Shown here piece by piece: positions 16,653 to 25,438 of a stretch of DNA of 64,000 nt (positions within the stretch are counted from its first letter, which is position 1; each line of letters starts with the position of its first letter). The position numbers and the translations under genes were made by a program. The notes beneath the pieces were generated by a model. The model did no database searches, was not told the DNA's origin, and saw nothing but the letters and a program-made list of their open reading frames with translations. Location: NCBI RefSeq assembly GCF_015291705.1, contig NZ_CP030050.1, positions 4,278,001 through 4,342,000 on the forward strand, read 5' to 3'. The DNA is from Bradyrhizobium arachidis. GTDB taxonomy: Bacteria; Pseudomonadota; Alphaproteobacteria; Rhizobiales; Xanthobacteraceae.

Positions 16653-17435
16653 TTATTGCGCGGGATCGACGCGGCGCGCGCCGTCGCCTTCGAACGTTAC
16701 CCAGGCGACGAGGCCGACGATCACGGTCAGGAAGACGATGCTGGTCTGGATCGTGCCCAGGCCAATGCCGCCATATTCGCGCGCCTGCGACAGCAGATCG
16801 CCGAGCGAGGCGCCGAGCGGGCGCGTCAGGATGTAGGCGAGCCAGAAGGTGAGGACGGAATTGGCACCGACGGCGTAGGCCAGTGCCGCTGCCACGATCA
16901 GCGCGCCGAAGGCGACGACGCCGAGCTGGAAGCCAAGCCCGAGCGCTTCCGTCGCGAGATCGCCGGAGGCGGTGCCGAGTGCGAAGGTGAACAGGATCGC
17001 CGTCCAGTAGAACAGCTCGCGCCGCGTGGTGACGATGCTGTGGATCGACAGGGTGCGCTCGGCGCGGTACCAGACCGCGAAAGTCGCCGCGAGCGCCACG
17101 GCGAACGCCGCGGTGCTGATGTAAAGGCTGATATCGAGCTTGTCGGTCAGCAGGTCCGTGAGCTGCGTGCCGACGATGCTGACGAGGACGACGGTGAGCC
17201 AGTAGATCCAGGGTACATAAAGACGGCGGCTCAGTTGCAGCAGCAGGGCGGCCACCAGCAGGCCGGTCATGCAGATTGCGGTCAGGCCGGCGCCGAGGCC
17301 GACATGGACCGCGAGATAGTCGGCGCCGGTCTCGCCGACCGTGGTCGACAGGATCTTGATGACCCAGAAGATCGCGGTGACCTCCGGAACCTTGTTCAGT
17401 ATCCGTCTTGCGCCAAACCCTGAATATTGCGACAC
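16653..17435 (-). CDS. COG4705-type membrane protein, copy B
   Basis: A 260-residue paralogue of the gene at 15331-16119 with the same repeated acidic motifs: FWVIKILSTTVGETGADYLAV, FTFALGTASGDLATE and YILTRPLGASLGDLL. About seven to eight membrane segments are predicted by eye. The GTG at 17435 is preferred because GGGAGA precedes it by a few bases; a TTG at 17450 is an alternative. It is the first gene of the minus-strand unit, and its upstream region faces the response-regulator gene across tandem direct repeats, so regulation by that system is likely. Confidence 0.85.
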   Translation of the reverse strand: MSQYSGFGARRILNKVPEVTAIFWVIKILSTTVGETGADYLAVHVGLGAGLTAICMTGLLVAALLLQLSRRLYVPWIYWLTVVLVSIVGTQLTDLLTDKLDISLYISTAAFAVALAATFAVWYRAERTLSIHSIVTTRRELFYWTAILFTFALGTASGDLATEALGLGFQLGVVAFGALIVAAALAYAVGANSVLTFWLAYILTRPLGASLGDLLSQAREYGGIGLGTIQTSIVFLTVIVGLVAWVTFEGDGARRVDPAQ

Positions 17436-17483
17436 GCCCAAATCTCCCAAAGCCGAAGCGATGTCTGACCGTGGCGCCGGGGA

Positions 17484-17574
17484 CTTAGGCCCGACTTAGG
17501 GACGGGAAATTTCCTGATCGGGCGGCCTTCGCCGCAATTTGGGCCGGCTGGCGCTCGCTAACTCTGCGCTAAGT
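17484..17574. promoter_or_regulatory. Two 11-base-period direct repeats in the divergent promoter region
   Basis: CTTAGG-N5-CTTAGG occupies 17484-17500. On the other side, CTAACT-N5-CTAAGT at 17558-17574 has the opposite orientation (CTAAG is the complement of CTTAG). Direct half-sites 11 bases apart are the usual target of OmpR/PhoB-family regulators such as PmrA and QseB, and such a regulator is encoded 54 bases away. One site faces each divergent gene. Confidence 0.7.
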
Positions 17575-17627
17575 CGGGCCGGCCATGATTTGAGGCCGGA
17601 TGGTTCGGCGCAATTCGAGGATCGACT

Positions 17628-18287
17628 TTGCGGGTTCTGCTGATCGAGGACGACAGAATGGTTGGCGCCGCCGTCGAACAGGCGCTGAAGGATGCTGCCT
17701 ACGCGGTCGACTGGGTCAGGGACGGCGAGACTGCGCTGCTTGCCGCGAAAAACGAATCCTATGAGGTGCTGCTGCTCGATCTCGGCCTGCCGAACGTCGA
17801 TGGCCGCGACATCCTGCGCCGGCTGCGCTCTGACGGTCGCAAGCTCCCGATCATCATCGTGACGGCGCGCGATGCCATCGACGACAGGATCGAGGGTCTA
17901 GATCTCGGCGCGGACGATTACATCATCAAGCCGTTCGAGATCCGCGAATTGCTGGCGCGGATGCGTGCGGTCACGCGCCGCGAGGCCAGCGGTTCGCCGG
18001 CGCAGCTCGGCAATGGCAAGCTCAGCCTCGATCCCGCGAGTCGCGAGGCGTCGTTTCTGACGAAATCCGCGGTGCTCACCGCGCGCGAATTCGCGCTGCT
18101 GCAGGCGCTGCTGTCGCGGCCAGGCGCGATCCTGTCACGCAGCGAGCTGGAGCGGCAAATCTACGGCTGGAACGAGGAGGTCGCGAGCAACGCGATCGAG
18201 TTCCTGATCCATGCGGTGCGCAGGAAGCTTGGGGCCGACGCTATCCGCAACGTGCGTGGTGTCGGCTGGATGGTGGACCGGCCATGA
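17628..18287 (+). CDS. OmpR/PhoB-family response regulator (PmrA/QseB-like)
   Basis: A 219-residue response regulator: receiver domain (1-115) with acidic pocket Asp8-Asp9, phospho-acceptor Asp51 in LLLDLGLP, Thr in IVTARD and Lys in YIIKPF, then a winged-helix DNA-binding domain (about 125-219) with LTAREFALLQALLSRPG and NVRGVGWMV. It starts at TTG (17628), with GAGG at seven bases, and no better start is visible. The sensor kinase start overlaps its stop. The divergent COG4705 unit and its own promoter carry the matching direct repeats. Confidence 0.95.
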   Translation: MRVLLIEDDRMVGAAVEQALKDAAYAVDWVRDGETALLAAKNESYEVLLLDLGLPNVDGRDILRRLRSDGRKLPIIIVTARDAIDDRIEGLDLGADDYIIKPFEIRELLARMRAVTRREASGSPAQLGNGKLSLDPASREASFLTKSAVLTAREFALLQALLSRPGAILSRSELERQIYGWNEEVASNAIEFLIHAVRRKLGADAIRNVRGVGWMVDRP

Positions 18288-19594
18288 TCAAATCCCTGCG
18301 GGGCCGTCTCTTTGCCGGCCTTACCGCGATCATCCTGCTGACGGGACTCATCGGCGGCCTGTTCGCTCATCATTGGGCCTTCAACGAGGCCATCGAAATG
18401 CAGGATTCCGTCCTGATCCAGATCGCGAGCCTCGTGCAGGCGGGCAGCCTTACCGGCGGTCGCGAGCTGCACGGGGTGGACGAGGATGCCGAGGTCTGGC
18501 TGATCGACCAGGCCGCAACGCCGCAGGCTTCCGGCGATGAGGCGAGGCTGTGGAGCGTGAAGGACGGCCTCGCGCTGGCGACGCGAAAGGGGCAGCCGAT
18601 CCGCGTGCTGCTGCGGACGCGGCCTGACGGAACAAGGTTCGCGGTGGCGCAACGCACGTCCGTGCGGGACGAGATCGCGAGCGACATGGCGTTCCGCACC
18701 GTATTGCCGATTGCGGCACTCATCCCCTGCCTGCTGCTGGTCACGGCCATCGTCGTCGCGCGCTCGCTGCGGCCGATGGTGCGCCTTGCCGATGATCTCG
18801 ACGGACGGCGCGCCGATGACATGACGCTGCTGCCGGCCGGGCAGATGCCGAGCGAGCTGCATCCCTTCATCGCCTCGATCAACGGGCTGTTGCAGCGGGT
18901 GGGTCTGCTGATGGATCAGCAGCGGCGCTTCGTTGCCGACGCCGCGCACGAACTGCGCACGCCGATCACGGCGCTGAGCTTACAGGCGGAGAATCTCGAC
19001 GCGGTCGATCTGCCGGCGAATGCGCGCGGTCGTGTCGTGGCCCTCCGGCAGGGTATTGGCAGGACCAGGCATCTGCTCGACCAGTTGCTTGCCCTCGCGA
19101 GACAGGATGCGGGTCAGGATGACACCAGGGCAATGCCCGTCGTGAAGCTGGACGATGTCGCGAAGGAGGTCGTCGCCGACCTTCTGCCCGAGGCGACCGG
19201 CCGCGGCGTCGATCTTGGTTTTGCGCGCCTCGAACCTGCATTGGTCCGCGGTGAAGCGGTGATACTTGCGGCGGTGGTCCGTAACCTGCTCGACAACGCG
19301 CTCCGTTTCACCCCGCAGGGTGGACGGATCGATACATGTGTCTATCGCGACGGCGATGCTGCACTCCTCCAGATCGAGGATAGCGGGCCTGGCGTTGCTT
19401 CCGCGGAACTCGGCCGCATCTTCGATCCGTTCTTCCGCGGACAGCGCCCGGCAGGGGATGGCGCGGGCCTTGGCCTCTCGATCGTCAAGCGAATCGTCGA
19501 CCGCCTGGAGGGGACAATTGAAGCCGTGAACCTTGCCGAGGGCGGCCGAAGCGGTTTGCGGGTCCTGGTCAAGCTGCCTGGAGCGGACGCCTGA
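18284..19594 (+). CDS. Sensor histidine kinase (QseC/PmrB-like)
   Basis: The 436-residue kinase has membrane segments at about 8-28 and 139-160 enclosing a roughly 110-residue periplasmic sensor region. A HAMP-like linker follows, then HisKA with phospho-acceptor His222 in FVADAAHELRTP, and the ATP-binding domain with N box VRNLLDNALRF, G1 ISDSGPG-like EDSGPGV and G2 GDGAGLGLSIVKRI. ATG overlaps the regulator's TGA by four bases. The signal is unknown; the family includes iron, aluminium, acid and quorum sensors, and no ExxE iron motif is apparent. Confidence 0.95.
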   Translation: MIKSLRGRLFAGLTAIILLTGLIGGLFAHHWAFNEAIEMQDSVLIQIASLVQAGSLTGGRELHGVDEDAEVWLIDQAATPQASGDEARLWSVKDGLALATRKGQPIRVLLRTRPDGTRFAVAQRTSVRDEIASDMAFRTVLPIAALIPCLLLVTAIVVARSLRPMVRLADDLDGRRADDMTLLPAGQMPSELHPFIASINGLLQRVGLLMDQQRRFVADAAHELRTPITALSLQAENLDAVDLPANARGRVVALRQGIGRTRHLLDQLLALARQDAGQDDTRAMPVVKLDDVAKEVVADLLPEATGRGVDLGFARLEPALVRGEAVILAAVVRNLLDNALRFTPQGGRIDTCVYRDGDAALLQIEDSGPGVASAELGRIFDPFFRGQRPAGDGAGLGLSIVKRIVDRLEGTIEAVNLAEGGRSGLRVLVKLPGADA

Positions 19595-19598
19595 AGCC

Positions 19599-20495
19599 TC
19601 ACTCGCCCTGGATCCATTCCGCCACCCCGCGCCACAGCGTGTCGCGGTGGTCGGGGCGGAAGAAGCCGAAATGGCCGATGCCCTTGGCGCCGACGTCTGA
19701 CGGTTTTACGGTCAACACTTCCGGCTTGATCGCGGTGAATCCGCCTGTGAGCAGCTCGACCGCGGGCCGCGTCGCCCAGGGATCGTCGGAGAAGCAGAGC
19801 GCGCGCAGCTCGCCCTTGAATTTCGCAAAATTCTCCAGCGCCAGCAGCTTTGAATCGAACAGATAGCGCGGGCTCGAGACCCATTCGGCCCATTGCAGGA
19901 AGACGCCCTTGGGCAGGTCCTCGCCGACGCCGGCCCAGCCCGGCGCATAGCCGAACGCGTGGGCCAGCGGCACGCCGACGAAATTCATGAAGGCGAAGAC
20001 GCGGTATTTCTCCGGCGAGGTCATCAGCCGCCAGGTCGCGGCCTGCGAGGCCACGAAGGCCGCGCGCGAAATCTCGCTGTTGTTCGCGATCAGCCCAAGC
20101 GCCTGGCCGCCGAAGGAGTGGCCGACATAGGCGAGCGGCATGGTGTGATAGCGCTCGCGCATCCAGCGCACCGCGGCGGTGACGTCGAGCGCCGCCCAAT
20201 CCGACATCGAGGCCTTGAAGCCGACCAGCGATTTCGGCTGGTTGTAGCCGACCATCGCCGGCAGGCGGGAGCCGCCGATGCCGCGGTAGTCGTAAGTCAG
20301 TACCGCGCAGCCGCGATGGGCGAGATAGGAGGCAAAGCCGCGATAGATCTTGCGCGGCACGGCGGTGGCCGAATTGATCAGGACGGCGTGGCGCTTGGCG
20401 CCGCGCGGCAGGAACAGGGTGCCGGCCAGCGCATACCCGTCGGTCGCCGGGAAGCTGATCTCGTCGATGAAAACGTCGTCCAGTGCCGCGTCCAT
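19599..20495 (-). CDS. Alpha/beta hydrolase (serine-aminopeptidase/S33-like)
   Basis: A 298-residue alpha/beta hydrolase with the nucleophile elbow GHSFGG (Ser127), an oxyanion-region strand [17 protein letters not shown] and the YDYRGIGGS turn. The likely catalytic His is in [13 protein letters not shown] near the C-terminus. It has no signal peptide with the ATG at 20495; longer in-frame starts upstream would run into the DAHP synthase promoter region. It converges with the histidine kinase gene, with four bases between stops. The substrate is not predictable. Confidence 0.85.
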   Translation of the reverse strand: MDAALDDVFIDEISFPATDGYALAGTLFLPRGAKRHAVLINSATAVPRKIYRGFASYLAHRGCAVLTYDYRGIGGSRLPAMVGYNQPKSLVGFKASMSDWAALDVTAAVRWMRERYHTMPLAYVGHSFGGQALGLIANNSEISRAAFVASQAATWRLMTSPEKYRVFAFMNFVGVPLAHAFGYAPGWAGVGEDLPKGVFLQWAEWVSSPRYLFDSKLLALENFAKFKGELRALCFSDDPWATRPAVELLTGGFTAIKPEVLTVKPSDVGAKGIGHFGFFRPDHRDTLWRGVAEWIQGE

Positions 20496-20589
20496 GGGCG
20501 GGAGGTGTCTTGCCGGTTTCGTCGCGTTCCCTAGCAAATGCGAATTCGGCTTTGCCCGCAAGGGTTTGCAATGCGAAATGGATTTACAA

Positions 20590-20619
20590 CTGGCGATGTC
20601 GTGCCAGCCTGTGTATAAG
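20590..20619 (+). promoter_or_regulatory. Inverted repeat and TATAAG box upstream of DAHP synthase
   Basis: CTGGC-N8-GCCAG at 20590-20607 is followed by a possible -10 element TATAAG at 20614-20619, about 60 bases before the DAHP synthase start. The repeat overlaps the place of a -35 box and could be an operator. The assignment is weak. Confidence 0.3.
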
Positions 20620-20676
20620 GCGGCCCTCGCAACCCATAGATCAGGTTGCACTTTTTTGCTTCACGGAGAGATTGCG

Positions 20677-22065
20677 ATGTCCGAGCGGTGGACGCCCGAG
20701 TCCTGGCGCAGCAAGCCGGTGCTACAGGTGCCCGAATATCCCGACGCCAAGGCCCTGGCCGACGTCGAGGCGCAGCTTGCGAGCTTTCCGCCGCTGGTGT
20801 TCGCCGGCGAGGCGCGCAACCTGAAGAAGGCGCTTGGCCGCGTTGCGGCCGGCGAGGCCTTCCTGCTCCAGGGCGGTGACTGCGCCGAGAGCTTTGCCGA
20901 GCACGGCGCCAACAACATCCGCGACTTCTTCCGCGTGCTCTTGCAGATGGCGGTGGTGCTGACCTATGCCGGCGCCGTCCCCGTGGTGAAGGTCGGCCGC
21001 ATCGCCGGCCAGTTCGCCAAGCCGCGCTCGTCGCCGACCGAGAAGCTGAACGGCGTCGAGCTGCCGAGCTATCGCGGCGACATCGTCAACGACATCGCCT
21101 TCACCAAGGAAGCGCGCGTGCCGGACCCGCAGCGCCAGCTGATGGCCTATCGCCAGTCGGCCGCGACGCTGAACCTGCTGCGCGCGTTCGCAACCGGCGG
21201 CTACGCCAATCTCGGCAGCGTGCATGAATGGATGCTTGGCTTCCTGAAGGATTCGCCGCAGTCCCGCCGCTACAAGGAGTTGGCCGACCGCATTTCCGAT
21301 GCGCTCAACTTCATGCGCGCCTGCGGCCTTGACCTCGAGAGCCATCCGGAGCTGCGCGCCACCGATTTCTACACCAGCCACGAGGCGCTGCTGCTCGGCT
21401 ACGAGCAGGCCATGACCCGGGTCGATTCCACCACCGGCGACTGGTATGCGACCTCCGGCCACATGATCTGGATCGGCGACCGCACCCGTCAGCTCGATCA
21501 CGGCCATATCGAATATTTCCGCGGCATCAAGAATCCGATCGGCCTGAAGTGCGGCCCCTCGCTCAAGCCCGACGAGCTGCTCAAGCTGATCGACGTGCTC
21601 AACCCCGACAACGAGCCGGGCCGGCTGACGCTGATCGGCCGCTTCGGCTCCGACAAGATCGGCGAGCACCTGCCGAACATGATCCGCGCCGTCCAGCGCG
21701 AGGGCAGGGTGGTGGTCTGGTCGTGCGATCCCATGCACGGCAACACCATCACCTCCACCACCGGCTACAAGACGCGGCCGTTCGACCGCATCCTGTCCGA
21801 GGTGAAGTCGTTCTTCGCGATCCATGCCGCCGAAGGCACCCATGCCGGCGGCGTGCATCTGGAGATGACCGGCAAGGACGTCACCGAATGCCTCGGCGGC
21901 GCCCGCGCGATCACGGACGAGGATCTCAACGACCGCTATCACACGGTCTGCGATCCCCGCCTCAACGCCGAGCAATCCATCGACATGGCTTTCCTGGTCG
22001 CCGAGCTGCTCAAGCAGGAACGCGCCGGCAAGGTCAAGCCGATGCCGGCCGCAGCGGGGCTCTAA
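20677..22065 (+). CDS. aroF: 3-Deoxy-7-phosphoheptulonate synthase, class II
   Basis: The 462-residue enzyme is the plant-like (class II) DAHP synthase, which condenses phosphoenolpyruvate with erythrose 4-phosphate in the first step of the shikimate pathway. Diagnostic segments are [57 protein letters not shown] and [11 protein letters not shown], and the [15 protein letters not shown] motif that binds metal. GGAGAG precedes the ATG at 20677, which matches the family N-terminus WTPESWR. The dgkA gene begins four bases after its stop. Confidence 0.96.
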   Translation: MSERWTPESWRSKPVLQVPEYPDAKALADVEAQLASFPPLVFAGEARNLKKALGRVAAGEAFLLQGGDCAESFAEHGANNIRDFFRVLLQMAVVLTYAGAVPVVKVGRIAGQFAKPRSSPTEKLNGVELPSYRGDIVNDIAFTKEARVPDPQRQLMAYRQSAATLNLLRAFATGGYANLGSVHEWMLGFLKDSPQSRRYKELADRISDALNFMRACGLDLESHPELRATDFYTSHEALLLGYEQAMTRVDSTTGDWYATSGHMIWIGDRTRQLDHGHIEYFRGIKNPIGLKCGPSLKPDELLKLIDVLNPDNEPGRLTLIGRFGSDKIGEHLPNMIRAVQREGRVVVWSCDPMHGNTITSTTGYKTRPFDRILSEVKSFFAIHAAEGTHAGGVHLEMTGKDVTECLGGARAITDEDLNDRYHTVCDPRLNAEQSIDMAFLVAELLKQERAGKVKPMPAAAGL

Positions 22066-22069
22066 GACT

Positions 22070-22423
22070 TTGCTGCGGATCTGGAAGGCCACGATCAATT
22101 CACGCAACGGTCTGGCCTTTGCGTTCCGCTCGGAGCAGGCCGTCCGCGAGGAGATTTTTGCGCTCCTGTTGTCGCTGCCGCTGGCCTGGCTCGTCGCCGC
22201 GACCGCGATGCGCGCGGTCGAACTGGTCTGCTCGGTCGCGTTCGTGCTGGTGGTCGAGCTGCTCAACACCGCGATCGAGAAGCTCGCCGACCGCCTCACC
22301 ATGGATCACGACAAGCAGATCGGGCGGGTCAAGGACATGGGCTCGGCCGCGGTCGGCGTCGCGCTGCTGATGGCCGGCGCGTTCTGGATCATCGCCATCG
22401 TCGAGCGTCTGGGGTTCCTCTAA
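22070..22423 (+). CDS. dgkA: Diacylglycerol kinase (DgkA)
   Basis: A 117-residue integral membrane diacylglycerol kinase with three helices. It phosphorylates diacylglycerol to phosphatidic acid, recycling it after phospholipid-derived head groups are transferred to glucans or lipid A. The catalytic and signature residues are visible: NGLAFAFRSEQAVREE and VVELLNTAIEKLADR. It appears to start at a TTG (22070), since the first in-frame ATG would remove the active-site region. It follows the DAHP synthase stop by four bases and ends in a terminator that includes its stop codon. Confidence 0.92.
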   Translation: MLRIWKATINSRNGLAFAFRSEQAVREEIFALLLSLPLAWLVAATAMRAVELVCSVAFVLVVELLNTAIEKLADRLTMDHDKQIGRVKDMGSAAVGVALLMAGAFWIIAIVERLGFL

Positions 22424-22448
22424 AGCGCGCATTGCGCTTTAGTTTTTT
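22420..22448 (+). terminator. Intrinsic terminator overlapping the dgkA stop codon
   Basis: CTAAAGCGC / GCGCTTTAG form a nine-base stem with the loop GCATT, followed by six T. The left arm contains the dgkA TAA stop. A strong rho-independent terminator for the aroF-dgkA pair. Confidence 0.9.
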
Positions 22449-22452
22449 GTTT

Positions 22453-22501
22453 GAGCATGATCCTTTCGGAAAGCCGCCTCACACTTTTCCGGATCACGCT
22501 C
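22453..22501. repeat. Palindromic repeat element (family B, GAGCATGATCC type)
   Basis: GAGCATGATCC at the left end pairs with GGATCACGCTC at the right end, with inner TTTCGGAAAG and CTTTTCCGG segments. A second copy of the same family lies at 36335-36382. I recall this as one of the most abundant intergenic repeats of Bradyrhizobium genomes. Confidence 0.8.
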
Positions 22502-22528
22502 TAGCCACGAGATCGGAGCGCTGTGGCC

Positions 22529-24286
22529 ATGACCGAACGTCTCAACGCATTCGCGGTCACGCTCGCCCAGCTCAATCCGGCCCTGGGCGATATCGAGGGC
22601 AACGCCGCCAAGGCACGGGCCGCGCGCGCGCAGGCGGCCGCGGACGGCGCCGATCTCGTGCTGTTTCCCGAATTGTTCATCGCCGGCTATCCGCCGGAAG
22701 ATCTGGTGCAGAAGCCGGCCTTCCAGGCCGCCTGCCGCGCCGCGATCGAAGCGCTGGCGCGCGAGACCGCCGACGGCGGACCGGCGATGCTGGTCGGCAC
22801 GCCCTGGGTCGAGGACGGCAGGCTTCATAATGCCTGCGCGCTGCTCGACGGCGGCCGCATCGCCGCGCTTCGCTTCAAATGCAACCTGCCGAATTACGGC
22901 GTTTTCGACGAGAAGCGGCTGTTTTCGCGCGGGCCTGCCGCGGGCCCCGTGACCGTGCGCGGCGTGCGCATCGGCGTGCCGATCTGCGAGGACATCTGGC
23001 TGGAGGAGTCCGAGGACTACGAGAACGTGGTCGAGACGCTGGCGGAGACCGGCGCCGAGATCATCCTGGTGCCGAACGGCTCGCCTTACGCTCGCGACAA
23101 GAACGATGTGCGCTTGTCGGTCGCGGTGGCGCGCGTGACCGAGAGCGGCCTGCCGCTGGTCTATCTCAACCAGGTTGGCGGCCAGGATGAGCTGGTGTTC
23201 GACGGCGCGTCCTTCGTGCTCAACGGCGATCTCTCGCTCGCGGCGCAACTGCCGGCGTTCGAGGAGAGCATCGCCACGCTGCGCTTCACGCGTAACGGGG
23301 ACGATTGGCGCTGTACCGGTCCCATCGCGGCGCAGGTCGAGGGCGACCGCGCCGACTACGCCGCCTGCGTGCTCGGCCTTCGCGACTATGTCGCCAAGAA
23401 CGGCTTTCCCGGTGTGCTCCTCGGCATCTCCGGCGGCATCGATTCCGCGCTGTGCGCGGCGATCGCCGTCGATGCGCTCGGCGCCGATCAGGTGCATGGC
23501 GTGATGCTGCCCTATCGCTACACGGCCGCACATTCGATCGCGGACGCCGGCGAGCTCGCTGGCCATCTCGGCATCCGCTACGAGGTTTTGCCGATCGCGG
23601 AAGCCGTGACCGGGTTCGAGACGATCCTGTCGGGCATCTTCAAGAACCTGCCGCCCGATATCACCGAGGAAAATCTGCAGGCCCGCACCCGCGGCACGCT
23701 GCTGATGGCGATCTCCAACAAGACCGGGCTGATGGTGGTGACGACGGGCAACAAGTCGGAAATGTCGGTCGGCTACGCCACGCTCTATGGCGACATGAAT
23801 GGCGGCTTCAATCCGATCAAGGACATCTACAAGACGCAGGCGTTTCGCCTGGCGAGCTTGCGCAACGGCTGGAAGCCTGAGGACGCGCTCGGGCCCGCAG
23901 GTGAGGTGATCCCGCCTGATATCATCACGCGTCCGCCGACGGCGGAGCTGCGCGAGAACCAGACCGACCAGGACTCCCTGCCGCCTTATGACGTGCTCGA
24001 TGCGATCCTGGAGCGCCTCATCGAGCGCGAGGAGCCGCTCGAGGCGATCATCGCCGCCGGCTTCGACCGCGACACGGTTGCCCGCATCGACCATCTGCTC
24101 AACGTCGCCGAATACAAGCGCCGCCAGGCCGCGCCCGGCGTGAAAGTGACGGCGAGGAATCTCGGCCGCGACCGCCGCTATCCCATCACCAACCGCTTCC
24201 GCGACAAGGGCGAGAAGCTGCCCGCGCCCGACGAAACGCTGGTCTCGCGCGGCAACAAGGCGTCGATCGACGCGTTCGAGGGCTGA
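22529..24286 (+). CDS. nadE: Glutamine-dependent NAD+ synthetase
   Basis: The 585-residue two-domain enzyme completes NAD synthesis. Residues 1-270 form a nitrilase-like glutaminase domain (Glu in LFPELFIAGYPPEDL, Lys in FKCNLPNYGVFDE, Cys in GVPICEDIW), and 290-585 an ATP-pyrophosphatase NAD synthase domain with the P-loop GISGGIDSAL and TTGNKSEMSVGYATLYGD. The glutaminase domain supplies ammonia for amidation of nicotinic acid adenine dinucleotide. ATG at 22529 is used here; a GTG at 22523 with GGAG at four bases is an alternative. It is convergent with the cox cluster. Confidence 0.96.
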   Translation: MTERLNAFAVTLAQLNPALGDIEGNAAKARAARAQAAADGADLVLFPELFIAGYPPEDLVQKPAFQAACRAAIEALARETADGGPAMLVGTPWVEDGRLHNACALLDGGRIAALRFKCNLPNYGVFDEKRLFSRGPAAGPVTVRGVRIGVPICEDIWLEESEDYENVVETLAETGAEIILVPNGSPYARDKNDVRLSVAVARVTESGLPLVYLNQVGGQDELVFDGASFVLNGDLSLAAQLPAFEESIATLRFTRNGDDWRCTGPIAAQVEGDRADYAACVLGLRDYVAKNGFPGVLLGISGGIDSALCAAIAVDALGADQVHGVMLPYRYTAAHSIADAGELAGHLGIRYEVLPIAEAVTGFETILSGIFKNLPPDITEENLQARTRGTLLMAISNKTGLMVVTTGNKSEMSVGYATLYGDMNGGFNPIKDIYKTQAFRLASLRNGWKPEDALGPAGEVIPPDIITRPPTAELRENQTDQDSLPPYDVLDAILERLIEREEPLEAIIAAGFDRDTVARIDHLLNVAEYKRRQAAPGVKVTARNLGRDRRYPITNRFRDKGEKLPAPDETLVSRGNKASIDAFEG

Positions 24287-24299
24287 ACTTCAGCGGGCG

Positions 24300-24692
24300 C
24301 TACGACGGGGTTGCGAAGAACAGCACCCGCAGCAAGTGGGTGTATTCGGATTCGAGCACCATGATCGACACAAACACCAGCACCGCGATCGGCGGCAGCA
24401 GGATGGCATAGGCGAGGGCTAGTCGCTCCCAGGCCATGTGCATGAAGACGGCGACGATCAGGCCGGCCTTCAACATCATGAACAGCAGGATCAGCGACCA
24501 CCTCAGATAGCCCTGCAGGCCAAAGTAGTCGACGAGGTAGGAGCACGTGCTGAGGACGAACAGCCAGCCCCAGACCACGAGGTAGAGCTTGATCGGGTGC
24601 TGTTGCCCCTTGGCGTGCACGGCTGCTGTTGCGACTGCGCCGTGCGCCGGAGCGTGGAGCTGGCCTTCCATGTGTACCGTCGCGTTTGTCAT
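24300..24692 (-). CDS. Cytochrome c oxidase subunit IV-type protein
   Basis: A 130-residue protein with a histidine/alanine-rich N-terminal tail and three membrane helices (about 36-55, 67-85, 94-114), including MLKAGLIVAVFMHMAWER, the hallmark of the bacterial oxidase subunit IV family (CyoD/CtaF/COX4_pro). It begins nine bases after the coxP stop, so it is the last gene of the cox operon. It is probably a structural or assembly subunit of the oxidase. Confidence 0.88.
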   Translation of the reverse strand: MTNATVHMEGQLHAPAHGAVATAAVHAKGQQHPIKLYLVVWGWLFVLSTCSYLVDYFGLQGYLRWSLILLFMMLKAGLIVAVFMHMAWERLALAYAILLPPIAVLVFVSIMVLESEYTHLLRVLFFATPS

Positions 24693-24701
24693 GCGCCGAC
24701 C

Positions 24702-25424
24702 TCACCAAAGATAGAACAATGCAAAGATGAACACCCACACGAGATCGACGAAGTGCCAGTACAGGCCCATGATCTCGACGATTTCGTAATAGCCCTTGCG
24801 GCTCGTGAAGAAGCCGCGCCGCTCGACGTCGAAGTCGCCGCGCAAGACCTTCCGCGCGATCGCGATCAGGAAGATCACGCCGATCGTCACGTGGGTGCCG
24901 TGGAAGCCGGTGATCATGAAGAAGCTTGCACCAAACTGTGGTGCACCCCATGGATTGCCCCAGGGCCGGACGCCCTCCATGATCAGCTTGGTCCATTCGA
25001 ACGCCTGCATTCCGACGAAGGTCGCGCCGAAGGCCGCCGTGACCAGCATCAAGGCCGCGGTTCTGACGCGATCGCGGCGGTAGCCGAAATTGACAGCCAT
25101 CGCCATCGTGCCGCTGCTGCTGATGAGGATGAAGGTCATGATCGCGATCAGGATCAGCGGAATCTGCTTGCCGGCGAAGTTGAGGGCGAAGACTTCGCTT
25201 GGATTCGGCCACGGCACGGTCGTCGACATGCGCGCCGTCATGTAGGAGAGCAGGAAGCAACTGAAGATGAAGGTGTCGCTGAGGAGGAAGATCCACATCA
25301 TGGCCTTGCCCCAGGACACGTTCTTGAAGGCGCGTTGATCGGACGCCCAGTCGGCGGCGATACCGCGCCAGCCTTCAAGCCGCGCAGGCGATTGGCCCGA
25401 ATGTGTCAGTACGGTCTCAGCCAT
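24702..25424 (-). CDS. coxP: Cytochrome c oxidase subunit III (CoxP-like)
   Basis: The 240-residue protein is a seven-helix heme-copper oxidase subunit III with the conserved FEWTKLI region, TGFHGTHVTIG and GLYWHFVDLVWVFIFALFYLW. It starts MAETVLTHSG at 25424, with GGAGG nine bases before. It is the second of two subunit III paralogues in this cluster, the arrangement described for coxMNOP of Bradyrhizobium. The symbol follows that order. Confidence 0.88.
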   Translation of the reverse strand: MAETVLTHSGQSPARLEGWRGIAADWASDQRAFKNVSWGKAMMWIFLLSDTFIFSCFLLSYMTARMSTTVPWPNPSEVFALNFAGKQIPLILIAIMTFILISSSGTMAMAVNFGYRRDRVRTAALMLVTAAFGATFVGMQAFEWTKLIMEGVRPWGNPWGAPQFGASFFMITGFHGTHVTIGVIFLIAIARKVLRGDFDVERRGFFTSRKGYYEIVEIMGLYWHFVDLVWVFIFALFYLW

Positions 25425-25438
25425 CTGGTCTCGCCTCC

